From a virus, in IMG/VR virus record IMGVR_UViG_3300005265_000046, positions 1-35,394 of that record: DNA of 35,394 bases; one strand, 5' to 3'. Under the pieces are notes generated by a model. It saw only the letters and a program-made list of their open reading frames with translations, did not search any database and had not been told where the DNA came from. The stretch's first letter is position 1, and each line of letters opens with the position of its first letter. Of this stretch, positions 22,164 through 27,670 are shown one piece after another. A program made the position numbers and the translations under genes.

Positions 22164-22315
22164 TCCCCCTCAAGGCTTGCCCGTTCCGCCTCTTCCCAGT
22201 CTTTCAAAAACCTATATTCATTTTCCAACCACTTTCTATATTCTCTATTCATTTTTCGCTTAAACTCAATATCCCGTTGGGCAAATTCTACCATTCGTTC
22301 ACCGAGCGTTTTCAT
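22160..22315 (-). CDS. 51-residue charged helical protein
   Basis: The ATG at 22315 follows GAGGAGGTGCAAG. The protein MKTLGERMVEFAQRDIEFKR... is a single long charged helix with Tyr/Trp positions (REYRKWLENEYRFLKDW) ending EGE. Its stop overlaps the nuclease start (ATGATG). Probably a small accessory or regulatory peptide. Confidence 0.6.
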   Translation of the reverse strand: MKTLGERMVEFAQRDIEFKRKMNREYRKWLENEYRFLKDWEEAERASLEGE

Positions 22316-22598
22316 CTTGCACCTCCTCTGGAATTACAACCCCCAGTTTCACTAAAAGGCTTTCCAGTTCTAAAAAATGTTTTATCATTTCTGGTATTTC
22401 TTCAAAAGTAGATATATTTGGGTTTTTAAAACGGTCTTCGCCCTCGAATAATCTATATTCATATTTCGTATAACAAATTCTCCCTTCTGGGTATACAATA
22501 AAAGTAAAGTCCCTTACCTCAGGGCTAACAGTGAATTCTATACCTCCCGCTTTCCCTTCCTTGACTAAATTGTATAGTTTTTCAACATCTACTTTCAT
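22299..22598 (-). CDS. 99-residue early-region hypothetical protein
   Basis: It follows a GCAGGAGGTGCAAG site. It has a beta-rich core (GIEFTVSPEVRDFTFIVYPE, ICYTKYEYRLF) then two helices (EEIPEMIKHFLELESLLVKL) and an acidic end. The stop overlaps the next gene's ribosome site. No family recognised; small early genes of this kind often modify host functions. Confidence 0.6.
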   Translation of the reverse strand: MKVDVEKLYNLVKEGKAGGIEFTVSPEVRDFTFIVYPEGRICYTKYEYRLFEGEDRFKNPNISTFEEIPEMIKHFLELESLLVKLGVVIPEEVQDENAR

Positions 22599-22616
22599 CT
22601 TGCACCTCCTGCTATA

Positions 22617-22736
22617 CTATTCATTTTTCTCAATTTCCCTTTGCATAATTCGGGGAATATTTGCCCCCACAAAGGCTACACAAAGGAAGATTATTATTGA
22701 TGTTAGTAACAGTGCCCAGGCTAACATTTTAAACAT
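22617..22736 (-). CDS. 39-residue single-span membrane peptide
   Basis: The ATG at 22736 follows AAGGAGGGAGAAA. MFKMLAWALLLTSIIIFLCV begins a long hydrophobic helix, then a charged tail (QREIEKNE). Its stop region carries the AATGAATAGTATAG linker seen between other small genes. It would sit in the inner membrane with the tail in the cytoplasm or periplasm. Confidence 0.6.
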   Translation of the reverse strand: MFKMLAWALLLTSIIIFLCVAFVGANIPRIMQREIEKNE

Positions 22737-22761
22737 TTTCTCCCTCCTTGATGCCTCTTTT

Positions 22762-23418
22762 TCAAGGCAGCCACTCACTCAACGATTTCGCCAGTTTTTT
22801 CTCAACCTTTGTGAGTTCTTTTGCATTGCGGTGTATTTCCCTCAGGATACGCCACGCTTTCTTCAGCTCCCCTTGGAAGAGCGTCTTCCAGTAATCCTCC
22901 CAAAGAATGTCAATCTGTTTATGAAGAATTTTGTGGCGGGTAAGCAATTTATGGCATTTCTTTCCTTGTGTTAAAGCTTTCCCTACTTTAACTGCCCCTG
23001 GCGTGCTTGTGATTGTTTTGGTGGTAACGCCGCCAAGCAAAGGCAAGGTTGCGAGGTCAACTATTTCCAGTGGGGTTGGTTGGGTAATTTTTTCAGGGAG
23101 AAAAAAATCTTTTGCTTTAGCTGTAAGGGGGTCATATCCTATCCCGCAGATGCCTGGGGAAGTATTTTTGAAAAGTTGGTAACCGCTCTCTATTTGCTGG
23201 ATAATGGGGTCATTCTTGTCAACAAATACTATCGGTTCATCGGCTTTCTTGACAGTAGCAACAGCAACAGAAGTAAGGCACTCACGAGTAATAGTTTGGT
23301 TTGCAGCAGCATTGGTAATAAGAATATCCTGCGGCGCCTCTGCGAAGGCAGGATAACTCCCTATCAGTAGGTAGAAAATTACGGCAGAAATTTTCCCTAT
23401 GCGGCGTCTATGTTCCAT
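22762..23418 (-). CDS. Secreted early protein with signal peptide
   Basis: This is 218 residues from ATG 23418 (MEHRRRIGKISAVIFYLLIG), with a GGAGGTGCAAG site; a longer frame to 23457 lacks one. A typical signal peptide (Arg-rich n-region, hydrophobic core, SYPAFA cut site) is followed by a periplasmic or extracellular domain with three or four cysteines and a long amphipathic helix near the end (LKKAWRILREIHRNAKELTK). Second gene of the earliest operon, so it may act on the host envelope, for example superinfection exclusion; that is inference. Confidence 0.65.
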   Translation of the reverse strand: MEHRRRIGKISAVIFYLLIGSYPAFAEAPQDILITNAAANQTITRECLTSVAVATVKKADEPIVFVDKNDPIIQQIESGYQLFKNTSPGICGIGYDPLTAKAKDFFLPEKITQPTPLEIVDLATLPLLGGVTTKTITSTPGAVKVGKALTQGKKCHKLLTRHKILHKQIDILWEDYWKTLFQGELKKAWRILREIHRNAKELTKVEKKLAKSLSEWLP

Positions 23419-23463
23419 CTTGCACCTCCTCTTCTTTGTTGCTAACAAATTGTTCACATGGGC

Positions 23464-23619
23464 TCATATTTCGCTCCGTGGTTTTTTATAACATTTCTTT
23501 ATTGCTTCTTCCGTCAACAATTGAAAAGATTTATCTGTTTTGCGTTTTGCTTCCAGTAAAATCTCCCAACTCTCACGGGAGAGATTTACTGCTTTTCTCG
23601 GCTTTAGTTTAATTTTCAT
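23464..23619 (-). CDS. Ribbon-helix-helix regulator (first copy)
   Basis: The ATG at 23619 follows ATAGGAGGTG. The 51-residue sequence MKIKLKPRKAVNLSRESWEI, then a helix-turn-helix of the RHH kind (LLEAKRKTDKSFQLLTEEAI), places it in the CopG/Arc superfamily. It is first in the operon behind two promoters and next to the 59-bp repeat, so it likely regulates one or both repeat-bearing promoters. Confidence 0.75.
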   Translation of the reverse strand: MKIKLKPRKAVNLSRESWEILLEAKRKTDKSFQLLTEEAIKKCYKKPRSEI

Positions 23620-23639
23620 TTTTTTCACCTCCTATAGCA

Positions 23640-23668
23640 AGTATACCATATCCTTTGTAAAATTTCAA
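23640..23668 (-). promoter_or_regulatory. Proximal promoter of the early operon
   Basis: On the minus strand TTGAAA (23663-23668) and TATACT (23640-23645) are separated by 17 bases, each one mismatch from the sigma-70 consensus. The expected start lies just before the ribosome site of the RHH gene at 23619. Confidence 0.7.
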
Positions 23669-23691
23669 GTTCTTGTTTTTCTGACAAACCC

Positions 23692-23720
23692 ATTATGCCA
23701 AATTTTGAGTTGGCTGTCAA
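23692..23720 (-). promoter_or_regulatory. Distal promoter of the early operon
   Basis: On the minus strand TTGACA (23715-23720) and CATAAT (23692-23697) have a 17-base spacer. The -35 is the end of repeat copy 2, so this is the exact counterpart of the promoter at 20788-20815. Confidence 0.75.
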
Positions 23721-23773
23721 ACCTCATTTAACCCAGTATTCTCCAATTTTCTGCCCTTTTTCTGCCAAATGCT
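23715..23773 (-). repeat. 59-bp direct repeat, copy 2
   Basis: It is identical to 20810-20868 and ends at the same point of the -35 box. Beyond 23773 the two loci stay weakly alike for about 40 bases (GCTTC, CAAG-CTT), suggesting a larger duplicated control module that has diverged outside the 59 bases. Confidence 0.85.
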
Positions 23774-23817
23774 CACTTATGCTTCTTTTTTCGTAAAAGT
23801 TTACCCTTCATCAAGAC

Positions 23818-23846
23818 TTGACAAGATTTCCAAAATGTGGTATATT
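23818..23846 (+). promoter_or_regulatory. Strong plus-strand promoter
   Basis: TTGACA (23818-23823), 17-base spacer, TATATT (23841-23846). The predicted start is about 23853, six bases before the first hairpin. It is the only convincing plus-strand promoter I found and points away from the early operon. Confidence 0.75.
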
Positions 23847-23852
23847 ACAATC

Positions 23853-23946
23853 AACAATAGGTCTGAAGGCATTAAAGCCATTTCCTCAGAGGTTTGAGGA
23901 TGCCTTCAGACCTGAAAACTCAAACCTCTGACAAAATGGCTTTTTT
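23853..23946 (+). ncRNA. Short plus-strand RNA with two mutually exclusive stems and a terminator
   Basis: Arm A (23859-23872, AGGTCTGAAGGCAT) is perfectly complementary over 14 bases to A' (23900-23913). Arms 23874-23883 plus 23887-23898 pair with 23934-23943 and 23919-23930 (10 + 12 bp with a 3/3 internal loop), and this second stem runs into six T residues (23941-23946). The arms interleave (A-B-A'-B'). The RNA either folds as A-A' or as the terminator; in the latter, A' is displayed in a 20-base loop. Behaves like a regulatory sRNA or an attenuator for the RNA beyond 23946. Confidence 0.75.
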
Positions 23947-24274
23947 GCTCTCTGGTCGTTAAGCAATGTGCTTGGACTAACCACCCAAGTGTCAACGTAG
24001 GTAAGGGGGGAGTTTGACCAACTCTCGCTACGGACTTTCAGCCGACCGACGCCTCAAAACTTGCGTTTGAGGGCTGACGCTAATCTACTTGTTGAGGAGC
24101 AAGAACTCCAAGCGGGAACTCCATCCTTAACGGAGCAGGGTTTTTGGTGTCCTGGGTCGGAAGTGTGGAGGGTAAGGAGCCTTCCCGCCAAAACACCAAC
24201 CACTTCTATTTTTCTCACCTTCGTAACCACAGGGTTACTTTAGCCTTCCTCTGCCTAAAACTTGCGTTTTTAGG
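23947..24274 (+). ncRNA. Gene-free, densely folded segment, candidate structured RNA
   Basis: No convincing protein frame. Many local stems can be drawn on the plus strand: CGTAG/CTACG enclosing GAGTT/AACTC, CCTCAAA/TTTGAGG (24052-24072), CTTG-GGAG/CTCC-AAG, CTCC/GGAG with loop ATCCTTAAC, CAGG/CCTG, TTGGTGT/ACACCAA, and CCTAAAA/TTTTAGG (24254-24274). The first and last named seven-base stems share the loop core CTTGCG. It is downstream of the plus-strand promoter and terminator, so would be made only on read-through. An IS605-type end was considered and not proven. Confidence 0.45.
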
Positions 24275-24276
24275 AC

Positions 24277-24349
24277 AATTCTAAAACTAGAACAGTTCTA
24301 AAACCAAGTTTAATCCAGTTCAGGACAGTTCTAAATTAAAGTTCTAAAA
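24277..24349. repeat. TTCTAAA repeat cluster
   Basis: Four TTCTAAA(A) units at 24277-24286, 24293-24303, 24326-24335 and 24339-24349, plus a partial CAGTTC at 24316. One pair forms a perfect 13-base palindrome (TAGAACAGTTCTA, 24288-24300). The spacing and palindrome look like protein-binding sites (operator or secondary replication site). No such cluster occurs elsewhere in the window. Confidence 0.6.
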
Positions 24350-24422
24350 GTGAAAAGAAGAAGTTGGAAAAATGCGAAAGGCGCCCTTTGATTTTTGTCT
24401 GGAAGTTGGTGGCAGTAAACAA

Positions 24423-24453
24423 TAAAAAAGCCCCCTGATGTTTATCAAGGGGC
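24423..24453 (-). terminator. Intrinsic terminator of the late (ejection) operon
   Basis: On the minus strand GCCCCTTGAT pairs with ATCAGGGGGC (one bulged base) around a short loop and is followed by TTTTTT. It lies 32 bases past the stop of the last gene at 24485. It ends the whole circular run of minus-strand genes just before the control hub. Confidence 0.85.
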
Positions 24454-24484
24454 AAACTGCAGAGCAAAACTAGTGCTTTATTCC

Positions 24485-25174
24485 CTATTCGTATTCCACA
24501 ACAATTTTGCAGTCATATACTTCCTTATGCACTATCCCTTTTTCAGAAGGTATAATAAGAAATGCCTTTTCTAGCTTTTCTCCAGTGTTCATTTCTTTGT
24601 TCACTTCTTCCTCCGCAATTGTTCTGTCGCCAACTTGCAGATACACCTTTGACAGTTTAATTTTTTTATCAAAGTTGTTTTGCAGAGAATAATTTATTTT
24701 TATTTCCTTGTCTGCGTCTTCTATTTTATTCGCAGGGGTAATATACACTTCCCCAGGAAAATACAAGCCTATGCCTTTTAGCGCTTTAATGGTTACAGCT
24801 CTTTCCAAAACTTTCCCTGGAAGTTCCTTGTCTTTCCCATAAACATATAAAACCGCTTTAAGGTTTATATTATACGTGCCTGCGTCTTTTATCCCAGCTT
24901 CAAGCAAAGTAAACGATACGCAATATGTGTCTTTTTTGTGCCGTTTTAATACGTGTGCGCCAGGGTCTTTGCGCAAAAAAACTTTTCCATCTTTTTCAAG
25001 CTGAATTTTCCCCAAAAGGATAGCTTTGCTGCCGACCGTGTTGTTTTCTAAGACAAATTTTAGGTCTATTGGGGTATCTGCGTATTCAACCTGGCTTGGG
25101 CATTCTAAATCGTCAATGCAGAACTCAACATCCTCTAAGCACTCTAAAGTAAACTCTTTTGTTATTGTATTCAT
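24485..25174 (-). CDS. Two-domain Ig-like beta-sandwich protein
   Basis: This 229-residue protein appears to contain two Ig/arrestin-like sandwiches: residues about 1-125 (IDLKFVLENNTVGSKAILLG, VSFTLLEAGIKDAGTYNINL) and about 130-229 (IKINYSLQNNFDKKIKLSKV, YDCKIVVEYE). No signal peptide. The last gene of the ejection block before the terminator; it may be a virion protein or an accessory that binds host surface. Domain boundaries are estimated by strand pattern. Confidence 0.5.
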   Translation of the reverse strand: MNTITKEFTLECLEDVEFCIDDLECPSQVEYADTPIDLKFVLENNTVGSKAILLGKIQLEKDGKVFLRKDPGAHVLKRHKKDTYCVSFTLLEAGIKDAGTYNINLKAVLYVYGKDKELPGKVLERAVTIKALKGIGLYFPGEVYITPANKIEDADKEIKINYSLQNNFDKKIKLSKVYLQVGDRTIAEEEVNKEMNTGEKLEKAFLIIPSEKGIVHKEVYDCKIVVEYE

Positions 25175-25256
25175 TTTTTCACCTCTCCAATATTTTTTTA
25201 CACTTCACGCCAATATATTTTTGAGATAAAAAATTACAATAAAAATCTCCGCCGTC

Positions 25257-25376
25257 TTATCTCTTGGGGCATTTAACTCCCCTTGCTCTCCGACGGCCTA
25301 TTCTTGAGACACGGCGTCTGTATGAACCCCGAAAGGGGCCTGTGCCATCACGTTTGCCTCTTTGTTTAAAACTCAT
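25257..25376 (-). CDS. 39-residue Arg-rich small protein
   Basis: The ATG at 25376 follows AAGGAGGTACAAG. MSFKQRGKRDGTGPFRGSYR, then RRVSRIGRRRARGVKCPKR: a very basic peptide of a kind I recall as common but uncharacterised in small phage genomes (R-D-G-T-G-P motif, C-P at the end). The RNA also forms a CCCC-GAAA-GGGG stem within the gene. It may bind DNA inside the virion. Confidence 0.6.
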   Translation of the reverse strand: MSFKQRGKRDGTGPFRGSYRRRVSRIGRRRARGVKCPKR

Positions 25377-25418
25377 CTTGTACCTCCTTAGCGGAGAAGA
25401 GAAGTCACCCCCTTTCCC

Positions 25419-25640
25419 CTATGCTTTCGCTCCTGTGTGAGGTCTTCCCTTCTCCTCAAGTTTTTCCCTACATTTTCTACAAAGATACTGGCGGGTTCTT
25501 TTATCTACTTTTACATCTTGCCAGGATCCGCATTCTTCACAACACCACACAAGTTTCCCTGTTCTGAAATCCCGCTTGAGAGATTTCAACTGGTGAGCTA
25601 AATCGGGGTTTTCCTCTTGGATCTTTTCACTGATAGTCAT
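25419..25640 (-). CDS. Zinc-ribbon protein
   Basis: This is 73 residues from ATG 25640 (MTISEKIQEENPDLAHQLKS), chosen because GGGAGGTTTAAA precedes it; a frame back to 25730 is possible through an ATGA overlap. The ribbon is WCCEECGSW (about 34-42) and YLCRKCRE (about 54-61). It sits directly after the ejection protein. Function not known. Confidence 0.6.
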   Translation of the reverse strand: MTISEKIQEENPDLAHQLKSLKRDFRTGKLVWCCEECGSWQDVKVDKRTRQYLCRKCREKLEEKGRPHTGAKA

Positions 25641-25726
25641 TTTAAACCTCCCTGTTCGCCCTGAACCGTTCTGGTGCAGGGTTCGTCTTCTATTTACTTG
25701 CTGGATAGCCTGATGTAAGATTTTGT

Positions 25727-27670
25727 TCATAGCCCTTGCAGTTTCTGGAGATAATATGTTTTTGACTTTTTGAAATTGGAACTATGAATGTTAATTTCCA
25801 ATTCAGGGTTAGTAATCTTTGAATTATAGCGGGCTATTTGTTTTCGGATAGCGTCTATTCTTTCGGCATCTCCCTCCAACTCCGCCCGTGCCATTCTCTC
25901 GGCAAAAATAGACTGCTGTTCTAATTTATCCTTGTAGAGGGGGTCTTCTCTCCATTTCCACAATTGGTGCTCTTTGGAAAGAGGGAAAGCTAATGCTTTC
26001 AGGATTAGTTCAAATCTATTAAGCGGGAGTTTGCCTCTGTCTATGCCGTATATTCCCTGCCGTTCCCGCAGGCGTTCGGTCATTCTAATCCCTGCAGGGA
26101 TGCCTCCTTCTTCTCCATAGCGCAGGCTTCTCCATAGGGAACTGGCAAAGACAGGCAAAACATCCTCCCAACCGCTGGAGTCATTTCTCTGCAGTTTTTT
26201 CCAACCTCTAACCAACCGCTTATATAGACCTGCTATTGCTACATTATTCCAATCCCAACTTACAGAATTAGACATATTTATGCCCAACATATTAGGCACT
26301 CCAGCCATAATAACATTGCTCCAGGTTTGTGCAACCTGCGGAGGCATTTGCCATTTATCCAGTGCCATTTTCCGCACTTCTTCATCAAGGTTTTTTCTTC
26401 TCTTTCGGCGGAGAAACCAAATTAATAAACCTATAGCAGGGAGAGCCCGAATACCACCCCAGAACAACATCCATAAATGCATATTTAACATCCAGTTAGC
26501 GTTTGCTTTAAACCTGCGGACTTCTTTTTCCCGTTCAGCAGGGGATAATTTCCTCCCGCCTACTCCTATATTCCATCCGCTCTGTATCATCTGCCCAGCA
26601 GCATTAAACATCGCTTGCCCAAATTCCTGGTAGAAAGAGAAGAAGATGTAAAGCAATTTCCCCATTCCCTTGAGAGGGCCAAGGCAAGACAAAAAGAGGG
26701 GGTTATTCATATTGTGATACAAGAAGTGTGAGTCGTAGATAATGTTTCTGGAGGATGTTATAAGATTATCATCAAAAGGGATATTATGTTTCTTGGCTAA
26801 ATTCAATATTGTTATCAAAGTTAAATTTCGGTTAAAAACTTCCGTGCTCATTGGGATAAAGTTTAACAATCGCACGATTTTCTGCCTTAAAGTCGGCTCT
26901 AGCGCCCCGCTCTCCAACGACATTAAGAACTCCGCCATATTGGCATTAGTCAACCCCCTATCTGTCTGTTTATCTAACATTGCTTTGACATCGGGGTCTA
27001 ATTCTCTGCCTTTTTTTAATTTTTGTGCAGTTTTCTGGATGCCTCTAATCTGGCTTCTGGCTTCTGCATTAATATCAGGATGTATTTGCTCGTGTTTCTC
27101 CCACCATTCCAGTATTTGTTTTCTTTTGGCATCAGGGAAGGTTCGGCTAATGCCGTCTATAAGATGGTGAACAACAGCGTTCAAGTGCATTTTAATGGTA
27201 TAATTCAATGCTTGGGGAATAGCCTTTTGCATAGCAATATTTGCTTCTACCCCCGATTTAATCATATTTCCTGTTTGGAGAGTCAACCACCTTGCAATGG
27301 CAGGAACACCTAATATATAATTCTGGGTAAACTGCAGCAAACTAAAGGAGGGTTTCGGGCCAATGAAGTAGGTATAAATTAGCCTTCGTATAGTTGCGAA
27401 CTCTATTCCTTTCTCGGAAGGAGATATAAAATTCTCCGCCACCCACCTGGTTGCAAAATTATAGAGGGTGTGGGAGGTAGGTATTTTGCTGTCTTGGATG
27501 GCTTTGAGGAGAGGCTTGGTTGCTCTCTTTACCCGCAAGCGGGCTAACTGCATAGAAGCGCTCTCAAACGAATTGACAACTACCTTATTGATTTCTTCCA
27601 ACTTGGTATGCCAGCCTTTAACCCATCTGAATTTTTTGAGATAACCAGGGGTCAATTTATCTCGGAGCAC
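25727..27670 (-). CDS. Large ejection protein with PLxRFG-like motif and membrane segment
   Basis: This is 647 residues from GTG 27670, overlapping the upstream protein by 14 bases. Helical throughout, it has ALNYTIKMHLNAVVHHLIDG-type early helices, a hydrophobic WMLFWGGIRALPAIGLLIWF (about 400-422) that could cross a membrane, and LPLNRFELILKALAF near 550, matching the PLxRFG motif seen at the C-termini of very large phage internal virion proteins. Probably the second half of a split ejection protein that forms part of the DNA-delivery channel. Confidence 0.65.
   Translation of the reverse strand: MLRDKLTPGYLKKFRWVKGWHTKLEEINKVVVNSFESASMQLARLRVKRATKPLLKAIQDSKIPTSHTLYNFATRWVAENFISPSEKGIEFATIRRLIYTYFIGPKPSFSLLQFTQNYILGVPAIARWLTLQTGNMIKSGVEANIAMQKAIPQALNYTIKMHLNAVVHHLIDGISRTFPDAKRKQILEWWEKHEQIHPDINAEARSQIRGIQKTAQKLKKGRELDPDVKAMLDKQTDRGLTNANMAEFLMSLESGALEPTLRQKIVRLLNFIPMSTEVFNRNLTLITILNLAKKHNIPFDDNLITSSRNIIYDSHFLYHNMNNPLFLSCLGPLKGMGKLLYIFFSFYQEFGQAMFNAAGQMIQSGWNIGVGGRKLSPAEREKEVRRFKANANWMLNMHLWMLFWGGIRALPAIGLLIWFLRRKRRKNLDEEVRKMALDKWQMPPQVAQTWSNVIMAGVPNMLGINMSNSVSWDWNNVAIAGLYKRLVRGWKKLQRNDSSGWEDVLPVFASSLWRSLRYGEEGGIPAGIRMTERLRERQGIYGIDRGKLPLNRFELILKALAFPLSKEHQLWKWREDPLYKDKLEQQSIFAERMARAELEGDAERIDAIRKQIARYNSKITNPELEINIHSSNFKKSKTYYLQKLQGL

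Noticed and set aside
24061-24243. Plus-strand frame of 60 codons that superficially recalls an IS605 TnpB tail
   Set aside because: It begins with TTG, lacks a ribosome site, has no upstream transposase, and falls in the folded region. The likeness to a transposon end is too weak to claim.
25640-25730. Longer start of the zinc-ribbon gene at 25730
   Set aside because: It is possible by ATGA coupling, but the extra sequence is unlike the domain and the start at 25640 has a much better ribosome site.
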